64,000 nucleotides of DNA from Gammaproteobacteria bacterium. Lineage in GTDB: Bacteria > Pseudomonadota > Gammaproteobacteria > Competibacterales > Competibacteraceae. Within the stretch, counting starts at the first letter, position 1. Each line of letters opens with the position of its first letter. The stretch spans positions 124,001-188,000 of the forward strand of contig JACKNE010000009.1 of NCBI GenBank assembly GCA_024235035.1. The letters are read 5' to 3'. Position numbers and translations under genes: made by a program. The notes under the pieces were generated by a model that did not search any database, was not told the origin of the DNA, and saw nothing but the letters and a program-made list of their open reading frames with translations. This document shows positions 1-8,410 of this stretch, piece after piece.

Positions 1-37
1 CCAGGATGGCGACGATGACACCCAGCCACTTTTTCAT
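1..37 (-). CDS. 5' end of an unidentified gene (partial)
   Basis: An ATG at 37 reading leftward gives a start of the type M-K-K-W-L-G-V-I-V-A-I-L and runs off the window. It is preceded by a purine-rich GGGAGCGGAC stretch that could serve as a ribosome binding site. The two lysines followed by a hydrophobic run look like the start of a signal peptide or membrane anchor. It lies downstream of siaD on the same strand, 158 bases away. Only 12 codons are visible, so no function can be given. Confidence 0.45.
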   Translation of the reverse strand, partial: MKKWLGVIVAIL

Positions 38-195
38 GTCCGCTCCCTACTCATGGTTTAAATAAGCCATCTGCTTTCTTTTCGTGAATTTCCCCGCGAC
101 CACGCCACGATGATCGGTCAGCAACACGCCACAGCGCGCGCTATCCCACAGTATAGAAGATGGAAATCGGGACATAGATCGCTCAGAACCACCGG

Positions 196-1326
196 CTAAT
201 CAGTGGGCGCTGACCCTTCCTGGTAAACCGTTACCCGGTTGCGACCATTGTCCTTAGCGGTATAGAGCGCCCGATCCGCGACCTTGAACAGTTCGCCCAC
301 GGTCAGTTTTCGCGCGGCGAACACACAACCGCCGATGCTGACCGTGAAGCGCAACATCTGGTCATTTGTCAGCGGCAGCGCTGTTTGGGCGATGATCGTC
401 CGCAGACGTTCAGCAATCTCAAATGCCGCTGGAAAACCGGTTTGCGGCAATAGGACCGCAAACTCCTCGCCACCGATTCGCCCGACGACATCCACTTCAC
501 GGACGTGAGCGCGGCATAATCGGCTGATGAGCTGCAAAACCTCATCGCCAACAGCGTGCCCGTAGGTATCATTGACGACCTTGAAATGATCCGCATCCAA
601 AATCAGCAGGCCAATTTCCAACCGGTAACGGCTGGCGCGACACAGTTCCTGCTCGCACAATTCCAGAAAACGCCGCCGGTTATACAAACCGGTCAAGCTG
701 TCGGTCATCGCCAGCTGCTGGAGTTCTTCCAGCATTCGCCTACGTTCGGTAATATCGGAAAGGATACCTTCTACCCTGGCGTCGGTGTGCCGGGGATCGG
801 GCGGACGCACTCGAGCGCTGATTTCCACCCAGCGAACGGTTCCATCCTGGCGAAGCATCTGCATCTGCAAATGGTTGACCTCACCATCCTCTGTCAGAGC
901 ACTAAACAAGCGTTCCTTATCGTTACTGTCTAGAAAAGGCCATTGTTCACTGATCTGATACGCCTTAACAAATGCTTTCGGCGCCGAGTAACCCAAAATA
1001 TGCGCCATCGCTGGGTTGGCGCATAGTAACCGGCCATCCAGTCGAGCGATAAAAATACCCTCGCTGGCATTCTCGAACAGTGAACGATATTTCTCCTCGC
1101 TCTTCTGCAAGCGCTCATTCACATGGTTAAGTTCCTGCTGCATTCGGTCGCCGACCCGGATGAGATAACGCACATGACGCAGTAAGCGAGCGTACTGTCG
1201 AATCAATTCTGTAAAAGGTGCGGCGCAGGATCCAAGTGCTTCATCGTGTAATATCGCTTGCGCAGCTTCCAGAGCCTGCTCTTCACTTTCCAACAGATTA
1301 GCGTCTTCCAAATCCCCAGAATTCAC
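196..1326 (-). CDS. siaD: SiaD-type diguanylate cyclase with inserted PAS domain
   Basis: The protein (376 residues) should make cyclic di-GMP from two GTP. Residues about 1-75 form a charged helical region, about 78-195 a PAS domain (starting SEEKYRSLFENASEGIF), and about 205-370 a GGDEF domain. The active-site motif is GGEEF, and an RxxD inhibitory site (REVD) lies five residues before it, so product inhibition is expected. The GTG start overlaps the siaC stop in a GTGA. In Pseudomonas aeruginosa SiaD the helical N-terminus binds unphosphorylated SiaC, which activates the enzyme. From memory the Pseudomonas protein is shorter and lacks the PAS domain, so the PAS looks like an added sensory input. 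The family assignment rests on operon order plus domains. Confidence 0.9.
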   Translation of the reverse strand: MNSGDLEDANLLESEEQALEAAQAILHDEALGSCAAPFTELIRQYARLLRHVRYLIRVGDRMQQELNHVNERLQKSEEKYRSLFENASEGIFIARLDGRLLCANPAMAHILGYSAPKAFVKAYQISEQWPFLDSNDKERLFSALTEDGEVNHLQMQMLRQDGTVRWVEISARVRPPDPRHTDARVEGILSDITERRRMLEELQQLAMTDSLTGLYNRRRFLELCEQELCRASRYRLEIGLLILDADHFKVVNDTYGHAVGDEVLQLISRLCRAHVREVDVVGRIGGEEFAVLLPQTGFPAAFEIAERLRTIIAQTALPLTNDQMLRFTVSIGGCVFAARKLTVGELFKVADRALYTAKDNGRNRVTVYQEGSAPTD

Positions 1327-1724
1327 GAGAGCTCCTGGGGTCGTTCCACCAGATTGAACGTCAAAGCTTCCAATTCCTCACTCAGATCCTGTCCACATTC
1401 GAGAATCGTCTCGTTATCGGGATCATAACGCCAGTTGACGACGACTGGCGCACCATCCTGAGCGACCTGGTCCAGCAGATCGAACAAATTCAGCATCACC
1501 TTGGTGCTACTGCTATTGAGATAGAGAATTTCCAGATCGACTTGCACTGTAGCTGCTGGGTCATGTTCAGCCAGAAACTCCTTCAACCAGGCGAACACCG
1601 GCGCATAAAACGCGGCGGCGTTTTCAGGATAGGATTCGCCACGTATTTGCAACCAACTGGTTTCGGCATCGAATGCGATCGCTGGTGATGATCGAGTAGC
1701 TTCAATAATCAGCTTATCCATCAA
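1323..1724 (-). CDS. siaC: SiaC-type phospho-switch protein (DUF1987)
   Basis: A 133-residue DUF1987 protein. In Pseudomonas SiaC is phosphorylated by SiaB and dephosphorylated by SiaA, and the unphosphorylated form binds and activates SiaD. The family core is visible as SYPENAAAFYAPVF near residue 31 and YLNSSSTKVMLNLFDLL near 68-84. As I recall it, the phospho-acceptor of the Pseudomonas protein is a threonine directly after YLN. Here that position is Ser71, which could still be phosphorylated. The gene overlaps siaB by 4 bases and siaD by 4 bases, so the three are translationally coupled. Confidence 0.9.
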   Translation of the reverse strand: MMDKLIIEATRSSPAIAFDAETSWLQIRGESYPENAAAFYAPVFAWLKEFLAEHDPAATVQVDLEILYLNSSSTKVMLNLFDLLDQVAQDGAPVVVNWRYDPDNETILECGQDLSEELEALTFNLVERPQELS

Positions 1725-2263
1725 ATCACCACTCTCAGCGTAAAGAAAACCCCTGCATCGACGGTAGTCAATGCGTACTGTAGCGGCATGGTTGCTTTGC
1801 GCGCCATTTCAATCAAGCCGAGACCACCGCCGCCTGCTTCGCTCAGCGGTTGACGCAGTTTTTGCTTGTGCAAAGCCTTCAAACCCGCTTTATCCAACGC
1901 CCGTAATTGTTCCAGATAAACCACCAACGGTGCGACATCGATTTGGACCATCAAATTTCCTGAACTGACAACATAGCGCTCGCCGTCACGAGCAATGACC
2001 ACAATACCGGAGCTGGCAATTCGCTCACCGCTGGGTTCTTGTTCCCAGTGACGCAGGTAATTGCCGACATTTTGCGCCTGCTCGACATAGACAGCGAACA
2101 CATCCATCATCGCTGTACGACTCAATCGGGTATTTTCCAGATGGTTGCGCACCACTTTACCCAGTTCCTCGATGATGCTATGGGAGAAGGGGCCGCTAAA
2201 GCTGATTAGAATGCCGCGTTCACCCAACTCATCCTTCAGCCGGACCAGATCAAAATCTTTCAT
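1721..2263 (-). CDS. siaB: SiaB-type kinase (DUF6272)
   Basis: A 180-residue cytosolic protein matching SiaB in size and position. It belongs to the DUF6272 family, related to histidine-kinase-like ATPases, and phosphorylates SiaC to switch off the diguanylate cyclase. Visible features are the N-terminal ISFSGPFSHSIIEELGK segment and a glycine-rich GGGGLGLIEMARKA near residue 145, resembling the nucleotide-binding G box of GHKL ATPases. It starts 13 bases after the siaA stop and its stop overlaps siaC. Assignment is by context and motif; the sequence alone is less decisive than for SiaA. Confidence 0.85.
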   Translation of the reverse strand: MKDFDLVRLKDELGERGILISFSGPFSHSIIEELGKVVRNHLENTRLSRTAMMDVFAVYVEQAQNVGNYLRHWEQEPSGERIASSGIVVIARDGERYVVSSGNLMVQIDVAPLVVYLEQLRALDKAGLKALHKQKLRQPLSEAGGGGLGLIEMARKATMPLQYALTTVDAGVFFTLRVVI

Positions 2264-2276
2264 AAACGGCTATGCC

Positions 2277-4313
2277 TCATTTCACGCCGTGCGCCGGCTG
2301 AAAACCGATGATCGTCATATCGTCACGTTGCTCATAGCTACCTTGCCAGTCGGCAAGCGCCTGCTCTACGATCTGATGCTGTGTCACCAGTGATTGGCCA
2401 TTGCACTCCTGTAGGGTTTCCTGAAAGCGCCGTCGCCCGAAACCGTAACCCTTAGTCCCCCCCGCTTGATCCAACAATCCGTCGCTGGTCAGATAGAATG
2501 TCCGTTCCGACGGCAAATCGATCCAGTGATTCTTGAAATCCCTATCTGGATCGGAACGCCGATAACCGAGACTTTGGCCATCGCCACGGATGATGGCCAG
2601 TGACGTCTTTTCGGCATCCTGATAAAAAAGGTCGAACCGTGCTCCTGCAAAGCGCAGCCGTTGCTCTGCCCAAAGCCGGCAACAAACTCCCGCGTCCAGA
2701 CCGTTGTCGAAAGCCTCGCCCCGGTCGTTCTGATTGAGAGTAGTTCGAATTATAATATTGATTTCTTTAAGGATACGAGCCGGATCATTAGCGCAGATGG
2801 CGCTGGTAATGTGATTGAGCACTGAATTCACGGCCATGGTCATGAATGCGCCAGGGACACCATGCCCGGTGCAGTCCACCACCGCCAGCAACCAGCCCCG
2901 ATCATCGGTTCGGCAGTAATAGAAATCGCCGCCGACTAGGTCGCGAGGCTTCCAGATCAGAAAATAATTGTTTAGCGCCTGCTTCAATGATTCATCAGGA
3001 GGGAGCATGGCTTGCTGGATCAGTCGGGCATACTCGATGCTGTCCAGCACCTGATCATGCGCAATCGCTATGGTCTGGTGGGCTTGCTGGAGTTCTCGAG
3101 TACGCTCTTCGATCCGTTGTGCAAGCTGCTCAGTATGTTGCCGCACTGTCAGCGCCATGGCATTGAAGGCATAGGTCAGATCACCAATCTCATTGTTTGT
3201 TTCCGCATGAGCCAACTGTCCATAATCGCCAGCGGCGACGGCTCGTGTGAAGTAATGCAACCGGGCCAGTGGACTGAGCACCATCCGGTTGAGTAGCGTG
3301 GTCACCGCCACCGCCAGCGCCAGCATCGAAAATACGAGCAGGGCAGCGAACGGCGCGAATCGCCAGATATCGTAGACATCGGTTGTGTTCACTAGCGCTA
3401 TGGCGAACCAACGAATTTCATCGAGGTAAACCATCGCCGCCAGGTAAGGCTGGCCCTCGACGGTCAATGACAAGACTGCAACTGGGATCTGAGCATAGCG
3501 GAGTTGCTCCAACCGCTCGTCGAGCAAGGTTTGTTCTTTCGGCGAAGCCAGCAACCGATGCAGGGTACTGTGTTCTATCTCGGGTTTGGCGACCGCATTG
3601 AAATCCATATAGGCCCGATGGTGATAGGCCTTGATCGCTCCGGTCTGATCCAGCAACATGGTGTGTACACCTTGGCGATCTCTCTGGAGAACTGCTTCGA
3701 TAAAGCGATCTAACTCCAGTCCGGTGCCTCCAATACCCAATTTTTCTTCGCCATCGCGAATGATGACATTGAACCAAAGTTTATAAATATCGAGTGGCGT
3801 ATCGTAATTAACATTCAAGTTGAAATCCGTGATCTGCGCCATCGAAGCAAAATACCAGGAATCGCTCGGCTGATTCGGATCAAGCGTATGACCTTGCTCT
3901 CGACCCCGGTAGGCATCAGCGGCGTCGTTAAAGTAAAAATGCTTGGATGAATCAAGCGCGATAAAATAGCTATGGTCCGCGAAATGACGACGGTAGCTGT
4001 CCAATTCAGCTAGAGCGGCAGCTCGAAGCTCGGGACGATATTCATCTCGCGCCCAACTTTTGAGCAGAGGCGAATCGGCTAATTTTCGCGCCAGCGCCAG
4101 CTCGCGCTGAATCGGCCCCAATAGGTGGTCTCTCTGGCGTAGCACATACTGGACGGCAAAATCCTCACCCAGTTGTCGGGTCACTCCTTGCAAGGCCCAG
4201 ATAAACAGGGCCAAGGCTATAGCACCGGTGATCAGATAAATCATGATGATCAACAGCAAAAATTGGCGCTTGAGGTTAGAGGCGCAAAAATGTCCGAAAG
4301 GTGGAGTATTCAC
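2277..4313 (-). CDS. siaA: SiaA-type membrane PP2C phosphatase with HAMP domain
   Basis: The 678-residue membrane phosphatase that dephosphorylates SiaC. Order of parts: transmembrane helix at about 15-42, a periplasmic Cache-like sensor of roughly 290 residues, a second helix at about 330-350, a HAMP domain, a coiled coil, and a C-terminal SpoIIE/PP2C domain (about 440-675). The phosphatase core is recognisable by WKPRDLVGGDFYYC, VVDCTGHGVPGAFM and a late RDDMTIIGF containing metal-binding aspartates. The start is a GTG with a weak ribosome binding site. It heads the siaABCD operon, divergent from cysI. The periplasmic ligand is unknown. Confidence 0.9.
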   Translation of the reverse strand: MNTPPFGHFCASNLKRQFLLLIIMIYLITGAIALALFIWALQGVTRQLGEDFAVQYVLRQRDHLLGPIQRELALARKLADSPLLKSWARDEYRPELRAAALAELDSYRRHFADHSYFIALDSSKHFYFNDAADAYRGREQGHTLDPNQPSDSWYFASMAQITDFNLNVNYDTPLDIYKLWFNVIIRDGEEKLGIGGTGLELDRFIEAVLQRDRQGVHTMLLDQTGAIKAYHHRAYMDFNAVAKPEIEHSTLHRLLASPKEQTLLDERLEQLRYAQIPVAVLSLTVEGQPYLAAMVYLDEIRWFAIALVNTTDVYDIWRFAPFAALLVFSMLALAVAVTTLLNRMVLSPLARLHYFTRAVAAGDYGQLAHAETNNEIGDLTYAFNAMALTVRQHTEQLAQRIEERTRELQQAHQTIAIAHDQVLDSIEYARLIQQAMLPPDESLKQALNNYFLIWKPRDLVGGDFYYCRTDDRGWLLAVVDCTGHGVPGAFMTMAVNSVLNHITSAICANDPARILKEINIIIRTTLNQNDRGEAFDNGLDAGVCCRLWAEQRLRFAGARFDLFYQDAEKTSLAIIRGDGQSLGYRRSDPDRDFKNHWIDLPSERTFYLTSDGLLDQAGGTKGYGFGRRRFQETLQECNGQSLVTQHQIVEQALADWQGSYEQRDDMTIIGFQPAHGVK

Positions 4314-4723
4314 TTCACTTTAGGCTTCTAATCCTGAAGAGCGATGTATCGAGCATTCGCTGAGAAAATCAACATATTCAAGATCAACAACGAAATAGCA
4401 GTGATTCTGGCAGTAGCCGTGGCGAAATGCAAAAGCGTGGGAATCCTGCTTCAAACGCTTTAGCTGGATTCTGGCACACAGGTGAAGAAACATCATGGCT
4501 GAAATGGCGCGTAACCCTTTCATGCGGAAGATTTGTGCGGGGACTTCTGATCTTTTAATAAAAAAAAGTTATAAATTTATGGTTAAAAAATGCTTTATTT
4601 GCATATTACAGCGGTGATAATTTGCGTTTAATCAGTCCTTCATCCCAATACTTCCTCTTGATCTAAATAAGATCAAAGTATTGGGAATAAGACGCCAGCC
4701 GATTTTCAGTCGGAGACCGACAC
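4314..4723. other. Divergent intergenic region between siaA and cysI
   Basis: About 410 bases separate the two divergent genes. Its middle (about 4550-4620) is very AT-rich and probably holds promoters for both directions. A long dyad at 4644-4685 lies on the cysI side. A possible 67-codon minus-strand reading frame (4320-4523) ends 6 bases before the siaA start, but it has no ribosome binding site and resembles nothing I recognise. Confidence 0.5.
4644..4685. promoter_or_regulatory. Long two-part dyad upstream of cysI
   Basis: Outer arms CCCAATACTT (4644-4653) and AAGTATTGGG (4676-4685) are perfect reverse complements. Nested inside them are TTGATCT (4658-4664) and AGATCAA (4670-4676), with a five-base centre AAATA. 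Four extra bases (CCTC) sit on the left side only. It ends about 40 bases before the cysI start. It could be an operator for a sulfur or nitrogen regulator or an RNA hairpin in the leader. No T-run follows, so it is not a standard terminator. Confidence 0.5.
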
Positions 4724-4726
4724 GTG

Positions 4727-6427
4727 ATGTATCAGTACGACTACTACGATCAAACGCTTGTAGATGAGCGGGTGGCCCAATACCGGGGCCAAGTACAGCG
4801 TTATCTGGCGGGTGAGTTGAGCGATGACGAGTTCCGTCCGCTGCGACTCATGAATGGCCTCTACCTGCAACGCCACGCGCCCATGTTGCGGGTCGCTATC
4901 CCCTACGGCTTGCTGTCTTCTCGGCAGTTGCGGACCTTAGCGCACATCGCTCGCCGCTATGACAAGGGCTTCGGCCACTTCACCACCCGTCAGAATATCC
5001 AGTATAACTGGCCGAAGCTGGAGGAAACACCCGATATCCTCGCTGAACTGGCCCAGGTGCAGATGCACGCCATTCAGACCAGTGGTAATTGTATTCGCAA
5101 CGTCACCGCTGATCATCTGGCTGGAGTGGCCCCAGACGAGATCGAAGATCCACGCATTTACTGTGAAATCATCCGCCAGTGGTCAACTTTCCACCCGGAA
5201 TTTTCCTACCTGCCGCGCAAGTTTAAGATTGCTGTCACCGGCGCCGCCTACGACCGCGCTGCCGCTCAAGTCCACGATATTGGCCTAAATTTGGTGCGCG
5301 CTGAAACCGGCCAAATCGGCTTCCGCGTACTGGTCGGTGGTGGGTTGGGGCGAACGCCGTTGATTGGTCGCGTCATCCGTGAATTCCTGCCCGAGCGCGA
5401 CCTGTTGACCTACTTGGAAGCGATCCTGCGGGTCTACAATCAGCAGGGTCGTCGTGACAATCTTTACAAAGCGCGGATCAAGATTCTAGTCAAAGCGCTG
5501 GGAACGGAAAAATTCCGCACACAGGTCGAAGCGGAGTGGGAACAGATCAGGAACTCCGGGTTGGCGCTGGATCAAGCAGAGATCGAACGGGTACGCCGCT
5601 ACTTCTCTCCACCGCCGTATGAGACGAACGCCGTCGATGATCTCAGCTTCGAGCAATGGCTTAAGGCTGACAAGGCGTTCGCTGACTGGATCAAGCAGAA
5701 TATCGCCCCTCATAAGATCGCAGGATACCGTAATGTATTCGTGGCGCTGAAGGAACCTCATGTACCGCCGGGCGACATCAGCGCCGACCAGATGGACGCA
5801 GTGGCCGATATCGCTGACCACTACAGCTTCGGTATGGTTCGTTCCACTCACCACCAGAACCTGCTACTGACCGACGTACGCCAAGCCGACCTCTATCCGC
5901 TATGGCACACTCTGAAAAGCCAGAAACTGGCGGCCCCGGTGATCGGCACGTTGGCTGACATGATCTGCTGCCCCGGCCTGGATTTTTGCAGCCTGGCCAA
6001 CGCCAGCTCCATCTCGGTTGCTGATCAAATCAACGAGAAATTTGACCGACTCGACTATCTCTATGACCTTGGCGATCTTCGTTTGAACCTGTCCGGCTGC
6101 ATGAACGCTTGTGGTCACCACCATGTCGGCCACATCGGCATTCTTGGCGTCGATAAAAAAGGTGAAGAGTGGTACCAGATTTCCCTAGGTGGTTCTTCGG
6201 AAAACGATGTGTCGCTGGGCGATATTCTAGGTCCCTCGGTACCCAAGACCGAAGTGGCCAATACTCTGGAACGTATCCTGCGAGTCTATGTGGAATACCG
6301 CGAAAATGACGAGCGGTTCCTGGACACGTTCCGGCGAATTGGCCTGGAGCCGTTCCGAGTGCGGGCTTATGCGCCGGGTAGTCATGAAGCAAAGCAGGAG
6401 GAACAGCGCCATGCAGTCGGTTATTAA
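4727..6427 (+). CDS. cysI: Sulfite/nitrite reductase hemoprotein (CysI type)
   Basis: A siroheme and [4Fe-4S] reductase of about 566 residues, catalysing six-electron reduction of sulfite to sulfide (or nitrite to ammonia). It has the duplicated ferredoxin-like halves of the family. GHFTTRQNIQYNW near residue 90 is a siroheme-contacting segment. The cluster cysteines appear as CCPGLDFC and, about 40 residues later, GCMNACGHHH. The ATG at 4727 is chosen; a GTG directly before it (4724) is equally possible, with GGAG at 4712-4715. The following DUF934 gene overlaps it, as in the Pseudomonas cysI locus, which favours assimilatory sulfite reduction. No separate flavoprotein subunit gene is in the window. 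Confidence 0.9.
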   Translation: MYQYDYYDQTLVDERVAQYRGQVQRYLAGELSDDEFRPLRLMNGLYLQRHAPMLRVAIPYGLLSSRQLRTLAHIARRYDKGFGHFTTRQNIQYNWPKLEETPDILAELAQVQMHAIQTSGNCIRNVTADHLAGVAPDEIEDPRIYCEIIRQWSTFHPEFSYLPRKFKIAVTGAAYDRAAAQVHDIGLNLVRAETGQIGFRVLVGGGLGRTPLIGRVIREFLPERDLLTYLEAILRVYNQQGRRDNLYKARIKILVKALGTEKFRTQVEAEWEQIRNSGLALDQAEIERVRRYFSPPPYETNAVDDLSFEQWLKADKAFADWIKQNIAPHKIAGYRNVFVALKEPHVPPGDISADQMDAVADIADHYSFGMVRSTHHQNLLLTDVRQADLYPLWHTLKSQKLAAPVIGTLADMICCPGLDFCSLANASSISVADQINEKFDRLDYLYDLGDLRLNLSGCMNACGHHHVGHIGILGVDKKGEEWYQISLGGSSENDVSLGDILGPSVPKTEVANTLERILRVYVEYRENDERFLDTFRRIGLEPFRVRAYAPGSHEAKQEEQRHAVGY

Positions 6428-6902
6428 GGATCGGCGCATCGTCGAGGATCGCTGGCAACACGTTGCTGACGACGCCGAACTGCCGGCTGGACCGGTGATC
6501 GTCTCACTGGCCCGCTGGCGAAAGGAACAAGCGGTGTTGCGGGAGCGGGGCGAGTGGGTAGGAGTCCGCCTACCGAATACGACCAATATCGCCGACCTGG
6601 CCGCTGATCTGCCAACGCTGGCGTTGGTAGCGCTGGAATTTCCCAAGTTCGCCGATGGCCGCGCCTATTCTCAGGCCCGACTGCTACGGGAACGACATGG
6701 TTATCAAGGGGAAATCCGGGCGGTGGGCGATGTGTTGCGTGATCAATTGTTCTTCATGGCCCGTAGTGGCTTTGATGCATTCGAGTTGCGCGCGGACCGT
6801 AGCTTAGAAGATGCGCTGGAAGCATTTAACGACTTCAGCGAGAGTTACCAACCGGCGGCTGATCAACCCTTGCCGTTGTATCGGCGAAGATCAGGGGCCT
6901 GA
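6411..6902 (+). CDS. DUF934 protein, sulfite reductase partner
   Basis: A 163-residue DUF934 protein, regularly encoded right after cysI in proteobacteria and thought to assist sulfite reduction, though its exact role is not established. The start ATG at 6411 follows a strong AGGAGG (6395-6400) and lies inside the last 17 bases of cysI, so translation is coupled. Family segments include VALEFPKFADGRAYSQARLL and GEIRAVGDVLRDQLFFMARSG, followed by an acidic and aromatic C-terminus (AFNDFSESYQP). No signal peptide or membrane helix is present, so it should be cytosolic. Confidence 0.88.
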   Translation: MQSVIKDRRIVEDRWQHVADDAELPAGPVIVSLARWRKEQAVLRERGEWVGVRLPNTTNIADLAADLPTLALVALEFPKFADGRAYSQARLLRERHGYQGEIRAVGDVLRDQLFFMARSGFDAFELRADRSLEDALEAFNDFSESYQPAADQPLPLYRRRSGA

Positions 6903-6910
6903 TCATAACT

Positions 6911-6941
6911 CAGGGTTCAGATACTAGGTATCAGAACCCTG
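6911..6941. terminator. Long hairpin after the cysI-DUF934 pair
   Basis: CAGGGTTC and GAACCCTG form perfect outer arms, and GATAC/GTATC a second stem inside, with a three-base loop and one A-A mismatch. It begins 9 bases after the DUF934 stop and ends 23 bases before the next gene. There is no T-run, so it may act as an mRNA stabiliser or a weak terminator rather than a standard intrinsic terminator. Confidence 0.45.
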
Positions 6942-6964
6942 AACTCTGAATTCTGTTTCGGGCG

Positions 6965-8056
6965 ATGTGGTGCATTCCCAAGGTACTTTTCATAACGATT
7001 GCGCTGGTGCTGGAATTGGCGCTGTCAAGCTGCGCTGATCTGGCCTATTACCAACAGGCGATGGTCGGGCAATGGGAGCTTTGGCGCGTCCGCCGACCCG
7101 TTGTAAAGGTTTTAGCAGATCCAACAACTTCGCCGAAGCTGCGCCGGCAATTGAAAGTCGCCCAAGCTTTGCGCGACTTTGCTAGCGCGGAGTTGGGCTT
7201 GCCGGATAACGACACCTACCGTGGCTATGCCGACCTTCAACGGCCTTGGGTCGTGAAAAACGTGTTTGCGGCGCCAGAACTGAGTCTGGAGCCGCATCAG
7301 TGGTGTTTCCTAGTGGTTGGTTGTCTGAGTTATCGCGGTTATTTCGATGCCGACACCGCTCACCGATTAGCCAAAGAATTACGCGCGGCGGGTGACGATG
7401 TCTACGTGGCCAATATCACGGCTTATTCGACCTTGGGCTGGTTTGATGATCCACTGCTCAACACCTTCATCGATTGGCCTGCAGGACGACTCGCAGAATT
7501 GCTGTTCCACGAACTGGCGCATCAGCGACTGTACATCACTGATGACACGGCTTTCAATGAAGCCTTTGCCACTGCTGTGGGTCAGTTGGGCGCGAAACAC
7601 TGGCTGGAGAAGCACGGCACCGCGCGTGAGCGTGCAGAGTACGCAGTGGATCTCCATCGACGCAAACAATTTCTGCAGTTGACAGCAGAGGCTCGTAAGG
7701 AGTTGGCAGACCTCTATGTTTCTTCCCAGAATGAGCCAGAGAAACGCGAAGGCAAGCGGCATATTCTGACGGAACTGCGCAAGCACTATCAGGAACTCAA
7801 ACAAAACTGGCAAGGCTATGATGGTTATGATTCGTGGTTCGCTCAGGATTTGAACAATGCCAAGCTGGCTGGCATCAGCACCTATCATCGACAGGTTCCA
7901 GCATTTCTAGCGTTATTTGAAAGAGAAGGGCAGGATTTCGCGGCGTTTTACCAGGCGGCGGCGGCCATCGGTCGATTAGCGCCAATCGAGCGGGAAGCAC
8001 GATTACAAGCCTTGTCGAAGCCTTTGCGAGAGTTTACGAGAGAGGCTATCAACTGA
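6965..8056 (+). CDS. Lipoprotein zinc aminopeptidase family protein
   Basis: A 363-residue protein of the predicted aminopeptidase family found as a lipoprotein in many Gram-negatives. The N-terminus is a hydrophobic signal ending in LALSSC, a lipobox that would be cleaved before Cys23. The zinc-binding HExxH motif is seen as LLFHELAHQRLY near residues 181-190, followed by an acidic NEAFATAVG segment that probably supplies the third ligand. The remainder is helical and charged. It stands alone downstream of the DUF934 gene, separated by a hairpin, so it is probably its own unit. Substrate unknown. Confidence 0.85.
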   Translation: MWCIPKVLFITIALVLELALSSCADLAYYQQAMVGQWELWRVRRPVVKVLADPTTSPKLRRQLKVAQALRDFASAELGLPDNDTYRGYADLQRPWVVKNVFAAPELSLEPHQWCFLVVGCLSYRGYFDADTAHRLAKELRAAGDDVYVANITAYSTLGWFDDPLLNTFIDWPAGRLAELLFHELAHQRLYITDDTAFNEAFATAVGQLGAKHWLEKHGTARERAEYAVDLHRRKQFLQLTAEARKELADLYVSSQNEPEKREGKRHILTELRKHYQELKQNWQGYDGYDSWFAQDLNNAKLAGISTYHRQVPAFLALFEREGQDFAAFYQAAAAIGRLAPIEREARLQALSKPLREFTREAIN

Positions 8057-8169
8057 TTTGGCCAGCCGATTGTTTAAATAACGAAACCTATCTCGTGCTT
8101 TCGCCAGCGACCTCTATCTTACTTGGGCGCAGGCGGATTTCTAGGGATGGCTATGGAAGTCAAGCCATG

Positions 8170-8193
8170 AAAAAACCCGCACTTGGCGGGCTT
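8170..8193 (-). terminator. Intrinsic terminator after tRNA-Ser
   Basis: Read on the minus strand, CCCGC and GCGGG enclose a five-base loop (CAAGT) and are followed by six Ts. It lies about 35 bases downstream of the tRNA-Ser gene and ends its transcript. Confidence 0.85.
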
Positions 8194-8227
8194 TGCAATC
8201 CATCCTGGAGCGTGATGGATTAGAATT

Positions 8228-8317
8228 TGGCGGAGAGAGAGGGATTCGAACCCTCGTTAGAGTCACCCCTAAACAGCATTTCCAGTGCTGCGCCTTCGAC
8301 CGCTCGGCCACCTCTCC
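8228..8317 (-). tRNA. tRNA-Ser (anticodon GGA)
   Basis: A 90-base serine tRNA. The acceptor strands are GGAGAGG and TCTCTCC with one G-U pair, discriminator G and encoded CCA. The D arm reads GCCGAGCGGTC, the anticodon arm has CTGGAAA giving anticodon GGA (reads UCC and UCU), a long variable arm typical of tRNA-Ser follows, and the T arm is GAGGG-TTCGAAT-CCCTC. Confidence 0.97.
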
Positions 8318-8352
8318 CAAACGCTGCCCTTTCCCTGGCAGCAAGATTTCGA

Positions 8353-8382
8353 AATATACTCGAAGAAACCATGCCAAGGCAA
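8353..8382 (-). promoter_or_regulatory. Likely promoter of tRNA-Ser
   Basis: On the minus strand a TTGCCT (-35) and a TATATT (-10) are separated by 18 bases, with the -10 box about 35 bases before the tRNA 5' end. It lies between the pnp stop and the tRNA. Confidence 0.4.
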
Positions 8383-8410
8383 ATCACCCTTGGTACGACA
8401 CTTTCGAATC

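Noticed and set aside
4320..4523. A 67-codon minus-strand frame ending 6 bases before siaA
   Set aside because: No ribosome binding site, unusual composition (many His, Cys) and no recognisable similarity; described under the intergenic region instead.
8371..8395. CCAAGG/CCTTGG hairpin as a pnp terminator
   Set aside because: Short stem, no T-run, and it overlaps the likely tRNA-Ser promoter.
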